Shown here: in pieces, positions 8,619 to 17,438 of the stretch
Numbering within the stretch: position 1 is the first letter of the stretch
Layout of the letters: each line of letters opens with the position of its first letter
Assembly (NCBI RefSeq): GCF_010730195.1
Contig: NZ_AP022613.1
Location: 1,364,001 to 1,428,000, forward strand
Length of the DNA: 64,000 nt
Direction of reading: 5' to 3'
Origin: Mycobacterium conspicuum
Lineage (GTDB): Bacteria > Actinomycetota > Actinomycetes > Mycobacteriales > Mycobacteriaceae
Notes under the pieces: model-generated
Database searches by the model: none
Seen by the model: the letters and a program-made list of their open reading frames with translations, nothing else
What the model was told of the DNA's origin: nothing
Translations under genes and position numbers: made by a program

Positions 8619-9272
8619 ATGGTGACGGCGCGGACCGGGCCGGCCCCGACGACGGCTCTGCAGCTGTTGCTGGCGGCCGAACGACTGTTCGCCGAGCATG
8701 GGCTCGCCGGGGTCTCGTTGCGCCAGATCTCCATCGAGGCGGGCTCGTCGAACAACTCGGCGATCCGGTACCACTACGGCTCCAAAGATGATCTGCTGCA
8801 CGCGATTTTCGCCTACCGCCTCAACGATCTGATGCAGCGCCGCGCCCTGCTCAGGGCCAGAGCCAACCCCGACGATCTGAGGGCGCAACTGGAGGCGCAC
8901 ATCCTTCCGCTGATCGAATTGGCGGAATCACCGGACAGCTCGTACGTGTCGTTCATCGAACAACTGCAGCGGGCGGGCGAGATCGACGTCTTCCTGCATC
9001 AGGCGGAAGCGATGAAGTCCCAGGAAGAGTTCGCTTTGGGGATGCAGCGGCTCTTGCCGGACATTCCCGAGCCGGCGCGGTCGATGCGGATCCAGCAAGC
9101 GCAAGACCTCGCCCTGCACTTGGCCGCGGAGCGCGAGCGCGCGATTCGCCGCAAGGACGCGGTTGTTCCGTTCGCCCTCTTCGTCAGCGGCGTGGTCGAC
9201 GGCCTCGCCGGCTTCCTGCGGGCGCCTGCCTCCGCCGAGACAACTCGGCTGATCTCGCGCGAAGGCTCGTGA
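8619..9272 (+). CDS. TetR-family transcriptional regulator
   Basis: A 217-residue regulator with an N-terminal TetR helix-turn-helix: AAERLFAEHGLAGVSLRQIS followed by a recognition helix and YHYGSKDDLL. The start is taken at the ATG four bases after the previous stop; a GTG one codon earlier is equally possible. It is the last gene of the aldehyde dehydrogenase operon and converges with the P450 gene. It likely controls its own operon through the inverted repeat at 5472-5494; that pairing is inference. Confidence 0.88.
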   Translation: MVTARTGPAPTTALQLLLAAERLFAEHGLAGVSLRQISIEAGSSNNSAIRYHYGSKDDLLHAIFAYRLNDLMQRRALLRARANPDDLRAQLEAHILPLIELAESPDSSYVSFIEQLQRAGEIDVFLHQAEAMKSQEEFALGMQRLLPDIPEPARSMRIQQAQDLALHLAAERERAIRRKDAVVPFALFVSGVVDGLAGFLRAPASAETTRLISREGS

Positions 9273-9273
9273 A

Positions 9274-10566
9274 TCAGCTGACCGCGAGCTGCAGGCGCTC
9301 GCGCCGTCTGACCAGGATGCTGGGTAACCATTCGCCGACCTCGGCGGCCTCGATCCAGGTGGTTCGCTGCAGCAGCGTGCGAAGCACGATATGGGCTTCG
9401 AGGCGCGCCAGCGCGGCGCCCACACAGAAGTGCACGCCCTTGCCGAACGTGATGTGGCCTTTGCCCCCAATGCGGTTGAGCCGGAACTCGTTTGGTGCCT
9501 CGAAATGCGCCGGGTCGCGGTTGGCCGCACCCCACAACAGCAGCAGATGCGAACCGGCGGGCACCGGGACGCCGCCCAGGGTGGTGTCGCGCCACACGTG
9601 TCGGTAGTGGCCGCGAAACGGTGACTCGTAGCGCAGCGTCTCTTCGATAAAGGCGCTCAGCAGTTCGGGATTGGCGCGCAACTGCTTTTGGATGTCGGGT
9701 CGGTCGGTGAGAATCCAGGCCGCGCTGCCCAGCAGGGAGGCGGTCGACTCGCCGGCGGCGCTGAACAGCGTGAGCATCATCCCGAGCGCGGGCAGCTGCT
9801 CCAGCTCACCGGAGGCGTAGCGCGCGGCCAGGTCGCCGATCAGGCCGTGTTCCGTTGTGGCACCGGCTCTTTCGAAATGTTCCAGCACATAGGTGGACAG
9901 TTCGAATGCCGCCGCGCCGGCCGCGTTGAGCTGGTCGGGGGTGACGACCCCGTCGAGCAAGGTGGTGGTGGCGTAGCCGAGCCGGATCAGTTCGTCGACA
10001 TCGTCGTGGGGCAGGCCGAGCAACTCGGCAACGACCATCATGGGAAGCCGGTTGGCCACCGCGCTCATCCACTCGATGTGCCCGCCGCGCAGGTTCTCGT
10101 CCCACAGCCGGTTCGCCGTCTGGGCGGCGAACTCTTCGATGACGCGCACGCGCCTGGCCGACAGGTGGGGCAGCAGGATCTTCCGGTGCAGCGCGTGCAC
10201 CGGATCGTCGGCGGTGGCAAGCGCGTGCATCGGGCTTCCCGGCTCTCCCATGTGAAACGCGGTGATGCTGCCGTCCTGCTGATAGACCATCGTCGCGGTG
10301 AGATTGGACGAGAAATCCTCGACGCGGTCGACGGCCTCGAGGACGGCTTCCCAGCCGCACACGGCGTAAAAGACCGAATCGCCGACCCGGTGCACCGGTG
10401 CCTCGGCGCGCATCCGGTCGTAGAGCGGGTAGGGATCGGCCAGCGCGTCGGCGCCGAAGAACTCGATCGGGTCGGCCAACACTGCCATGGGTCCAGGCTG
10501 AAGCGGCTCACCGACGGGGTCAACGGCACCGGACAAAGTTGAGGGGCTCCTGTCAGCGCTCGTCAC
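9274..10566 (-). CDS. Cytochrome P450
   Basis: A 430-residue bacterial-type soluble P450. The heme-binding loop is FGKGVHFCVG with the thiolate Cys381, the K-helix ExxR is EETLR, and the I-helix reads AAGESTAS, where the usual acidic-alcohol pair is Glu-Ser rather than Glu-Thr. It monooxygenates a hydrophobic substrate using electrons from a ferredoxin not encoded in the window. It is divergent from a TetR gene, with a long inverted repeat between them. The neighbouring dehydrogenases could oxidise the hydroxylated product. CYP family number not assigned. Confidence 0.9.
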   Translation of the reverse strand: MTSADRSPSTLSGAVDPVGEPLQPGPMAVLADPIEFFGADALADPYPLYDRMRAEAPVHRVGDSVFYAVCGWEAVLEAVDRVEDFSSNLTATMVYQQDGSITAFHMGEPGSPMHALATADDPVHALHRKILLPHLSARRVRVIEEFAAQTANRLWDENLRGGHIEWMSAVANRLPMMVVAELLGLPHDDVDELIRLGYATTTLLDGVVTPDQLNAAGAAAFELSTYVLEHFERAGATTEHGLIGDLAARYASGELEQLPALGMMLTLFSAAGESTASLLGSAAWILTDRPDIQKQLRANPELLSAFIEETLRYESPFRGHYRHVWRDTTLGGVPVPAGSHLLLLWGAANRDPAHFEAPNEFRLNRIGGKGHITFGKGVHFCVGAALARLEAHIVLRTLLQRTTWIEAAEVGEWLPSILVRRRERLQLAVS

Positions 10567-10607
10567 CGCAGGTCAACCGGGTAACCGTCAGCCACCAGCA
10601 CGTTCAA

Positions 10608-10635
10608 CTGAGAATAATGGCGCTAAAATTCTCAG
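10608..10635. promoter_or_regulatory. Inverted repeat between divergent P450 and TetR genes
   Basis: Perfect 8-base arms CTGAGAAT and ATTCTCAG, separated by 12 bases, sit 42 bases upstream of the P450 start and 34 bases upstream of the TetR start. This is the standard place for a TetR operator controlling both directions. The GAGAAT half-site recurs at 24322-24351 and 30614-30632. Confidence 0.6.
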
Positions 10636-10669
10636 CTTGAGAGAAACATTTCATCAAGGAGTGGGCCGC

Positions 10670-11227
10670 ATGCCGCGCGAGGACTGGCTGGTGGGACGGG
10701 ATCGCCGCAGCGAAGCGTGCGAACGGATCTACGCCGCGGCCGCCGACCTGATTTCTCGGCACGGGTACGACGGCTTCACCATCGAGGCGCTGGCCAAAAA
10801 AGTGCATTGCTCGCCCGCAACGATCTACCGGCACTCCGGCGGCAAGGCCGCCATTCGTGACGCGGTCATCGCCAGGCAGGCGGCCAGCATCGTCGACACT
10901 ACGCGCGAGGCCATCCAGGAGCTCACCGGTCCGGAGCGGGTGGTCACCGCGACTGTCGTTGCGCTGCAACGCTTGCAATCGGATCCGCTGGCTCAACTGA
11001 TGCAGTCGCAGGTGACTCCCATCGATGCGGCGATCACCGAATCACCCGCGGTCACCAGGCTGGCCGGCGAGATGCTGGGCCATGACGACGAGGATCCCGA
11101 CCCCCTCGCGCGGCAATGGCTCATCCGCGTCTTTCTGGCCCTGTGGTGCTGGCCGCTCAAGGATCCGGCCGCGCAAACCGCGATGCTGCAACGCTTTCTC
11201 GGGCCCGCCTACGACACCGCGAGCTAG
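10670..11227 (+). CDS. TetR-family transcriptional regulator
   Basis: A 185-residue regulator. The DNA-binding part reads AAADLISRHGYDGFTIEALA, then a recognition helix with CSPATIYRHSGGK. The ATG at 10670 is chosen for the AAGGAG eight bases upstream; a TTG 11 codons earlier lies in the operator region. It is divergent from the P450 and probably represses it through the inverted repeat at 10608-10635. The ligand is unknown. Confidence 0.88.
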   Translation: MPREDWLVGRDRRSEACERIYAAAADLISRHGYDGFTIEALAKKVHCSPATIYRHSGGKAAIRDAVIARQAASIVDTTREAIQELTGPERVVTATVVALQRLQSDPLAQLMQSQVTPIDAAITESPAVTRLAGEMLGHDDEDPDPLARQWLIRVFLALWCWPLKDPAAQTAMLQRFLGPAYDTAS

Positions 11228-11234
11228 CGACACA

Positions 11235-13466
11235 TCAAGCGCGGCGCAGGACGACGATGGTGACGTCGTCGTCGGTGTTGGCCGAGGCGATCGCCGTCCA
11301 GATTCCCGACGCGGGCGCATCGCCGGTGCGGCCCAGGGTTGCGGCCAGCCGGTCCAGACCCTGGTCGAGCGGTTCGCCGCGACGTTCCACCAGGCCGTCG
11401 GAGTACATGACCAGTCCCTGCCCGGGCTGGATGGTGAACGTGCTCGCGGCGTACGTCACGTTGCGAATCCCGATCGGCGGCGAGAGCTCGATCGGCGCCG
11501 GACTGGCTGGCGCAGAGTCGGTCAGGAAGGGAATCAAGTGGCCGGCACACGCGGCCTCGACCTGCCCCGAGTCCAGGTCGACCCGCGCGCCGATCACGGT
11601 GGCGAACGTGCCGGGCAACATGTGCAGGCAGAACTCGTTGAGCTGGGTCAGCGCCTCGGCCGGTGTGACGCCGGCGAACAGCTGCGCGCGAAGGACGTTG
11701 CGCAGCTGGGCCATCGTGCCGGCCGCGGTGATGCCGTGCCCGGCGACGTCGCCGAGCAGCACGATCAACCGGCCGTCGCGCAGTTCGAACGCGTCGTACC
11801 AGTCGCCGCCGATGTTGCCGCCGGCGGCCGGCTCGTAATACGCGGACAGCTGCCAGTTCTGCAGGGTGGGGATCGACTCCGGCAACAGGCTGCGCTGCAC
11901 CGTCTCGGCCACGCGCAGCGCCCCGCGCGTGCGCCGGTACAGCGACTCGACCAGGTGGCGGCGCAGCGCCTCGGCGGATTCGGTCTCGCTCAACGACCAC
12001 GGTTCGCTGCGCTGGCGGACGACCTCACGCCAGCGTTCGAACGACTTGCGCGGGCTCAGTCGGACTTCGTCCCCCTCGCTGACCGCGATCGCCTTGTTGT
12101 GCGGGTCGCCGCCCCAGTCCACCGAGCGCAGCACCTCGCGCCGAAACCAGACGGCGTACTGCCCGTCGGGCAGGTTGACCGCGAGCGCGCCGGCGGCCAG
12201 CTCCGGATCCAGGTCGAGCGCCGGCAGTTCGCGGGACAGGCATTCGGTGCTCGCGATCTCCTCGCCCGCGTCGCGCGCCCACGCGGCGACGGCGGACACG
12301 ACCTCGGGTGGCGGAACCTCCCCGCTGACCCGGTAGTCGCCCTGAATGTTGACGACGACGCCGTCGGCGGGTACGAGGTCGAGCAGGTCGGGCGCCCCGA
12401 GCAGCGCCGCCGCCAGCGGTTCGGCGTCGCCCAGCGTGGCGGCGGTGAGCTTGCCCAGCACGGCTTGGGCGGCCAGCCGCTTGTGCAGTTGGTCCTCCTC
12501 GAACCGGTCGACGAGCCGCAGCGACAACGTCGAGCCGAGGAACTCGGCGGCCGCCCGGGTGGCGAACGGGGGCAGGTGCGGACCGGCGTAGTGGTGGCAG
12601 GCGATGAGCCCCCACAGCCGTCCGCGCCGCAGCAGCGAGATCGACATCGACGCGTGCACGCCCATGTTCTGCAGGTACTCGATGTGGATGGGGGAGACGC
12701 TGCGCAGCGTGGCGTAGGTGAGGTCCAGCGGCTCGGCCGGCACCAGCGGTACGGGCGTGTAGTCGACGTCCGAGATGAGCCGAATCCAGTTCTTCTCGTA
12801 CAGCGCCCGCGCCTGGGCCGGGATGTCGGTCGACGGGTAGTGCAGGCCGAGGAACGAGTTGAGGTCTTCGCGCTTCGCCTCGGCGACGACCTCGCCGTTG
12901 TAGTCCTCGTCGTAGCGGTACACCATCACGCGGTCGAACCCGGTGAGGTCGCGGACCGCACGCGCGGTGGTGTCGTACAGCTCGGTCAGCGTGGCGGCCC
13001 CGCTCAGTTCCTCCACCGAGCGCCGCACGGCCTGGTAGGTGTTCGGGTAGGAGAAGGGCCGCTCGCCGTAGGCCACCTCCAGCTCGACCAGCAGCACCCC
13101 GCGCGGCTCACGGCGCAGGATGGCGCCGAACGCCCGCGGCTCGCCGGCGACGTCGATCACGCACTCGACCGGGTTGTGTTGGCGAAGGTCGCCGGAGTTT
13201 TGCGCCGCCCGTTCGACCAAGGCGGCCTGGTCGGCGCCGATCAGTGCCGACAGGTGTTGGCCCACGACGGCGTCGACGGGACGACCGAGCAGGTCAGCGA
13301 CGTTCGCGCTGACCTGGTGCACCGCGAAGCCGGGCTCGCGCACCACGGCGAGCACACCGCGCGGCTGGATGCTGCCGGGGATATGGATCGGTTCGCGGGC
13401 GCAGTTCTCCAGGTCGATGGGCGTCCCGACCGGAACCAGGTCGTTCTGCCCCGTCCCGACGGTCAC
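11235..13466 (-). CDS. Bacteriophytochrome fused to a SpoIIE/PP2C-type serine phosphatase
   Basis: A 743-residue fusion. Residues 1-125 are a PAS domain with Cys22 in DLENCAREPIHIPGS, the place where bacteriophytochromes bind biliverdin. The GAF domain (about 150-310) has STDIP with Asp214, SPIH with His261 and CHHY with His291/292, all expected around the chromophore. The PHY domain (about 320-500) carries the tongue motif PRKSF. The C-terminal 210 residues are a PP2C/SpoIIE phosphatase with GGDWYD and DVAGHG. All key photosensory residues are present, so red/far-red light could control dephosphorylation of an anti-anti-sigma factor. No heme oxygenase gene lies in the window. It converges with the TetR upstream of it. 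Confidence 0.9.
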   Translation of the reverse strand: MTVGTGQNDLVPVGTPIDLENCAREPIHIPGSIQPRGVLAVVREPGFAVHQVSANVADLLGRPVDAVVGQHLSALIGADQAALVERAAQNSGDLRQHNPVECVIDVAGEPRAFGAILRREPRGVLLVELEVAYGERPFSYPNTYQAVRRSVEELSGAATLTELYDTTARAVRDLTGFDRVMVYRYDEDYNGEVVAEAKREDLNSFLGLHYPSTDIPAQARALYEKNWIRLISDVDYTPVPLVPAEPLDLTYATLRSVSPIHIEYLQNMGVHASMSISLLRRGRLWGLIACHHYAGPHLPPFATRAAAEFLGSTLSLRLVDRFEEDQLHKRLAAQAVLGKLTAATLGDAEPLAAALLGAPDLLDLVPADGVVVNIQGDYRVSGEVPPPEVVSAVAAWARDAGEEIASTECLSRELPALDLDPELAAGALAVNLPDGQYAVWFRREVLRSVDWGGDPHNKAIAVSEGDEVRLSPRKSFERWREVVRQRSEPWSLSETESAEALRRHLVESLYRRTRGALRVAETVQRSLLPESIPTLQNWQLSAYYEPAAGGNIGGDWYDAFELRDGRLIVLLGDVAGHGITAAGTMAQLRNVLRAQLFAGVTPAEALTQLNEFCLHMLPGTFATVIGARVDLDSGQVEAACAGHLIPFLTDSAPASPAPIELSPPIGIRNVTYAASTFTIQPGQGLVMYSDGLVERRGEPLDQGLDRLAATLGRTGDAPASGIWTAIASANTDDDVTIVVLRRA

Positions 13467-13663
13467 GGATTGTCTGAGACGAGCAAAGGAAGGCCTCCCG
13501 CTGGAGATTGGGTGTCTGGGCCGGCCGCGTCTCCGGACCGCCGAGGCTGTATGACTGCGAACTTACCCTGTGTCACGCGGTCAAGTGCGCAGGCGAGAAG
13601 CCGCACCGGCCGCTAAGTTCTCAAACGGATCGACTCACCCTGCGAGACCCTTCGAGGGGAGAC

Positions 13664-14791
13664 ATGGGGCCATTTGACGGTGGCCGGCAGCGGGCCCAGC
13701 AACGGGCGGTGGAGCTGGAGGCATACCACGCGCTGTGGAACCTGTGGCATGCGTCGCGGCGGACGGCCGTCGGCCTCAGCAACTGGGAATCGGCCTGCGA
13801 CATGTTGCAGACCTACTACACCGTTGCTCACGCCCGCCGGGATTCGGAAGTTTGCGCCATGAGGATCCGCTACCTGGAGATTTCGGAACCGTTGCCCCGG
13901 CTGGCGGACTTCGTGAACGCACCGCCCTATCGAGTGCCCGATGCCCCGCGGCAGCTGGCGCAGGCCACCTTTCAGTTCAGGCTCGCGCGTCAACGCCATC
14001 CCGAACGTGAACGGCACCGCCTCAGGGAACTCGAGACGACGAAGGCGCTGCTGCGGGCGGTGCGGTCGGCCGAGGCGAGGGCCGAGACAGCCCGGCGCCG
14101 CGAATGGCAGCAAAGCCGATGGCCGAAAGGCGTTGTGCTGCCTAGTGAAATCTACAACCTGGACAGCCTCGAGGCCCAAGTGAGGCTGCAGAACGCGAAA
14201 ATCGAGGCCCAGGTGAGGGCGCTGACGAACCTGCTCCGAAACGAACTGCCCCAGCAGATAGAGCCGCACACTGGCGACGCGGCGGGGATCGCGGCGCATG
14301 TCGAGACGGTCCTGACGGCAATGTCGTTGCCGCAGTGGATCACTCCGGTGGCTAGGGCTAGGTATGCAAACCGCACCCGCCAATTGATGCTCGAGTATGA
14401 GCTGCCCACGGTCGAGGTCGTCCCGCGGGTCAAGGCGTACCGCTACGACAAGAGCCGCGAGCGCGTCGTCGCGACGGCGCGCCCGGCGTCGCAGCGAAAC
14501 GCGTTGTATGCCAGCGTCATTGCGCAACTGGCGCTGCTGGCCATGGCCACGATCACCAAATGCGACGGTGCCCGTCACATCGACACGGTGGTGTTCAACG
14601 GCGTTGTCGATGCGGTGGATCCGCAAAGCGGGCAACGGATCCGGCCGTGTCTGATCGCCGCGCGCGTCACCGCGAACGCGTTGGCCGGCATTGACCTGCA
14701 CGACGCCGATCCGTCCGCCTGCCTCCGACGGCTGTCGGCTACTGTGTCGGACAACCCGACGGACTTGGCCCCCGTGCGTCCCTTGAGTTGA
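13664..14791 (+). CDS. Uncharacterised protein, resembles the N-terminal part of Mrr-type nuclease proteins
   Basis: A 375-residue protein starting at an ATG with GAGGGGAG just before it. The N-terminus is rich in Arg, Glu and Ala and probably helical or coiled-coil (about 80-200). The C-terminal 150 residues (ELPTVEVVPRVKAYRYDKSR, later VVFNGVVDAVDP and IRPCLIAARV, ending LAPVRPLS) resemble, from memory, the region that precedes an Mrr-like endonuclease domain in many Streptomyces proteins. Here the protein stops at that junction and no nuclease domain follows in any frame. It may be an accessory or degenerate restriction protein. No transmembrane segments are seen. Function unknown. Confidence 0.7.
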   Translation: MGPFDGGRQRAQQRAVELEAYHALWNLWHASRRTAVGLSNWESACDMLQTYYTVAHARRDSEVCAMRIRYLEISEPLPRLADFVNAPPYRVPDAPRQLAQATFQFRLARQRHPERERHRLRELETTKALLRAVRSAEARAETARRREWQQSRWPKGVVLPSEIYNLDSLEAQVRLQNAKIEAQVRALTNLLRNELPQQIEPHTGDAAGIAAHVETVLTAMSLPQWITPVARARYANRTRQLMLEYELPTVEVVPRVKAYRYDKSRERVVATARPASQRNALYASVIAQLALLAMATITKCDGARHIDTVVFNGVVDAVDPQSGQRIRPCLIAARVTANALAGIDLHDADPSACLRRLSATVSDNPTDLAPVRPLS

Positions 14792-14806
14792 AAGCGAACA
14801 TGTTCC

Positions 14807-15688
14807 ATGGCAACGACCGTGCGCCCGCGCCGATCGGCTCTCTACCTGCCCGGCAACAACGCCCGAGCGCTTCAGAAGGGCAAGACGCTGCCGGCCGACG
14901 TGTTGATCTTCGACCTGGAAGACGCCGTGGGTCCCGACGCCAAAGTCGACTCGAGGGTCAGGGTGTGCGAGGCGGTCGCCTCCGGGAGCTACGGCGCCCG
15001 CGAAATCGTGGTGCGCATCAATGGATTGGGCACCGACTGGCACGACGACGACCTGGCTGCGGTGGCCGGCTCGGGTGCGCATGGCGTGCTGGTGCCGAAG
15101 GTCGAGACGGGCCAACAGGTTAGAGACCTGGCCGGCGCGCTCGACCGACTCGCGGCGCCCGAATCTTTGCGGCTGTGGACGATGATGGAAACGCCCCGGG
15201 CGTTCTTGCGGGCAGAGGAGATTGCCTCGGCCAGCGATCGCCTGGCCGCGCTGGTGGTCGGGACCAACGATCTCGTCAACGATCTGCATGGGTTGCACGT
15301 GTCTGGGCGCGCGCCCGTTCTGACCGCCCTTTCTCTGAGCGTGCTGGGGGCACGGGCGGCCGGCAAGGTCGTCTTGGACGGCGTCTTCAACAGCATCGCC
15401 GACGAAGCCGGATTCCGGGCCGAGGCGCGACAGGGCCGCGAGATGGGCTTCGACGGCAAGACCCTGATCCATCCGTCCCAGGTGGCCCCGGCCAACGAGA
15501 TTTTCGGTCCGTCGCACGATGAGCTGGCTGACGCCCGCAAGATCGTCGCGGCGTACGAGCGGGCCGAGGCCGCCGGCGAGAGCGTCATCACGGTCGACGG
15601 CCGGATGATCGAGAGCCTGCACGTGCGCGATGCCCAGCGGATCCTGGCCCTGGCCGAGCTCATCGCCAAGCTGGAAGCGCAGACGTGA
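14807..15688 (+). CDS. HpcH/HpaI aldolase family, CitE-like CoA ester lyase
   Basis: A 293-residue protein of the CitE / malyl-CoA lyase family. Typical segments are LYLPGNN at the N-terminus, DLEDAVGP with metal-binding acidic residues, MMETPRAF with the metal-binding Glu, and GFDGKTLIHPSQV near the C-terminus. Such enzymes cleave or form beta-hydroxyacyl-CoA thioesters (malyl-CoA, citramalyl-CoA). It is cotranscribed with the overlapping SDR downstream. Without citD/citF it is not part of a citrate lyase complex; a citramalyl-CoA or methylmalyl-CoA lyase role is more likely. The exact substrate cannot be read. Confidence 0.85.
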   Translation: MATTVRPRRSALYLPGNNARALQKGKTLPADVLIFDLEDAVGPDAKVDSRVRVCEAVASGSYGAREIVVRINGLGTDWHDDDLAAVAGSGAHGVLVPKVETGQQVRDLAGALDRLAAPESLRLWTMMETPRAFLRAEEIASASDRLAALVVGTNDLVNDLHGLHVSGRAPVLTALSLSVLGARAAGKVVLDGVFNSIADEAGFRAEARQGREMGFDGKTLIHPSQVAPANEIFGPSHDELADARKIVAAYERAEAAGESVITVDGRMIESLHVRDAQRILALAELIAKLEAQT

Positions 15689-16458
15689 CCGGCCGTCCGA
15701 GTCCGTTCCGGGCCGACCTGCTCGCGGGGCAGGTGGCGCTGGTCACCGGCGGCGCCACCGGCCTCGGGCTGCAGATCGCCCACGTCCTGGGTGGCCACGG
15801 CGCCCGGGTCGCGATCTGCAGCCGAAAGGAAGCCAACCTCCAGGCGGCGGTCGCGGCGCTGCGGGAAGCGGGCATCGAGGCCGTCTACGGGGTGTGCGAC
15901 GTCCGCCGTCCCGAGGAGGTGACATCGGTGGTCGAGGAAGTGCTGCGAACGTTCGGTCGACTCGACGTTGTCGTCAACAATGCCGCCGGGAATTTCCCCG
16001 TCCCGATCAGCGACCTCAGCGCAGGCGGATTCAAGGCCGTGGTCGACATCGACCTAGTGGGAACGTTCAACGTCTCCAAGGCGGCGTACGACCTGTGGCT
16101 GCGTGATCATGGTGGCGCCGTGGTCAACATCAGCGCGGCGATTCAGTACCGCGGCATGGCCCTACAAGCGCACGTCGTGTCGGCCAAGGCCGGGATCGAC
16201 GCGTTGACCCGCACCTGTGCCATCGAATGGGGACCCAATGGGGTGCGGGTGAATGTCGTTGCGCCCGGGGCGATGTCGGGCACCGAGGGAGTCAGCCGAA
16301 TCGTCGGCGATGCCCAGCACCGCGTCTCGCAGAATCCGCTGGGGCGGCCCGGATCGACCACCGAGGTCGCCGAGGCGGTGCTGTTTTTGGCCAGCGACGC
16401 GGCGTCGTATGTGACGGGAGCGACGCTCGTCGTCGACGGCGGCGGTTGGTTGACGTAA
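15685..16458 (+). CDS. Short-chain dehydrogenase/reductase (dienoyl-CoA reductase-like)
   Basis: A 257-residue SDR with TGGATGLG near residue 22, NNAAGNF and DLVGTFN. NNAAGNF is typical of the 2,4-dienoyl-CoA reductase branch. The usual YxxxK tyrosine seems replaced: the segment reads AHVVSAKAGID, with Ser-x-Lys but no Tyr, as also occurs in dienoyl-CoA reductases. The GTG start overlaps the stop of the CitE-like lyase by 4 bases, so both act in one acyl-CoA pathway. It converges closely with the next gene. Confidence 0.85.
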   Translation: MTGRPSPFRADLLAGQVALVTGGATGLGLQIAHVLGGHGARVAICSRKEANLQAAVAALREAGIEAVYGVCDVRRPEEVTSVVEEVLRTFGRLDVVVNNAAGNFPVPISDLSAGGFKAVVDIDLVGTFNVSKAAYDLWLRDHGGAVVNISAAIQYRGMALQAHVVSAKAGIDALTRTCAIEWGPNGVRVNVVAPGAMSGTEGVSRIVGDAQHRVSQNPLGRPGSTTEVAEAVLFLASDAASYVTGATLVVDGGGWLT

Positions 16459-16459
16459 C

Positions 16460-17065
16460 TCAGGCGATATAGCCGCGGGGCAACACCGAGAAGTCGACGC
16501 ACGCCGCGGCCAACACGTCGCCCAATTCCGCGGCGACCGGGGCGTTGAGCTGGAGTAGTGCACCGGCCGAGGGCGCCTTCAAGGTGGCGACGTTGTGATT
16601 GGTTAGCAATTGAATCGCCTCGGATTCGATATCGGCCCAGCCGGTGTGCACCGTCATCAGGGTGAGGGCGCCGAGTTCGTGCCCGGCGGGCGACAGGATC
16701 CGGTGGCGCCAGGCGCTATCGGCTTTGGACCCCGCGTAGGGCTCGACCACCGCCAGGACCGTGCCGCCGCCGTCCTCGAAGCGTGCCGCGCCGTTCGCGG
16801 GCGCGATCCTGCCCACCGGCGTGTTCTGCCTGCTGATGGTGGTGGTTGCGGCGACGGCGATGCGGAGCTCGTCACCCGAGGCGCCGGACAGCGTGTAGTC
16901 GCCCTTGCCCCCGTTTTTGAATCCCAACAACACCGCGGCACCGCCTTTTTGACGGGCGTTCGCCAACTCTTTCCCGTCGGCGCCGGTCAGTTGGATCCGC
17001 AGGGCATTTGATGTCGATCTGGTCACGTGTGCGGCTGCGGCCGTTACGTTTCCGAGGATCGGCAT
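16460..17065 (-). CDS. Hypothetical protein
   Basis: A 201-residue protein taken from the ATG giving MPILGNVTAAAAHV; a start 19 codons upstream would overlap the divergent promoter region. The chain is rich in beta-prone segments (LLGFKNGGKGDYTLSG, TVLAVVEPYAG) with no signal peptide, membrane helix or catalytic motif. The fold suggests a phospholipid-scramblase-like or tubby-like beta barrel, but this is only a guess from the pattern of strands and the 'GVYAFGMPILG' opening. Function unknown. Confidence 0.65.
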   Translation of the reverse strand: MPILGNVTAAAAHVTRSTSNALRIQLTGADGKELANARQKGGAAVLLGFKNGGKGDYTLSGASGDELRIAVAATTTISRQNTPVGRIAPANGAARFEDGGGTVLAVVEPYAGSKADSAWRHRILSPAGHELGALTLMTVHTGWADIESEAIQLLTNHNVATLKAPSAGALLQLNAPVAAELGDVLAAACVDFSVLPRGYIA

Positions 17066-17171
17066 GCCGAAAGCGTAGACTCCCCGGGCGGATGGAAATA
17101 GCCCGATTAGGTTTCTGGCCAAAATCGCAGTATCCTTTCCCGCGGCTCATCGTCGATTTAGGAAAATCCGT

Positions 17172-17438
17172 ATGCCTATGCAGCCCACGCTGCGACGCGC
17201 GCAATCGCTGCGCAGCAGCCGTACCCATCGCAAGAGCTTCCCGACCATCGGTCAGTCCTTCGACATCGAAGTCACCCGCGAAACCAGCGGGTGGCTGATC
17301 CGGATCCCCGAGATCGGCGGGGTCACCCGGGCGCGGCACCGGGCCACGGTCGAATTGGCCGCACGCGAATACATCGCCGAGCGCACCGGCATCCCGATCG
17401 GTTATATCGCCATCTTTGTGGCGCGCGAGACGGGTTAG
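17172..17438 (+). CDS. Small HicB-like protein
   Basis: An 88-residue protein. The segment IEVTRETSGWLIRIPEIGGV followed by a helix with AAREYIAERTG resembles the partial RNase H fold of HicB antitoxins. No hicA toxin gene is adjacent on either side, and no DNA-binding C-terminus is visible. It may be an orphan antitoxin-like protein, common in mycobacteria. It is divergent from the hypothetical gene ending at 16460 and converges with glgP. Confidence 0.65.
   Translation: MPMQPTLRRAQSLRSSRTHRKSFPTIGQSFDIEVTRETSGWLIRIPEIGGVTRARHRATVELAAREYIAERTGIPIGYIAIFVARETG

Noticed and set aside
11025..13616. Open frame of 863 codons on the plus strand opposite the phytochrome gene
   Set aside because: It is a GC-driven shadow of the minus-strand gene: composition is Arg/Gly/Asp/Val-rich, no motif is present, and the phytochrome frame has all catalytic and chromophore residues.
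13613..15622. Open frame of 669 codons on the minus strand
   Set aside because: It lies opposite the well-supported genes at 13664 and 14807, is His/Arg/Gly-rich and shows no domain.
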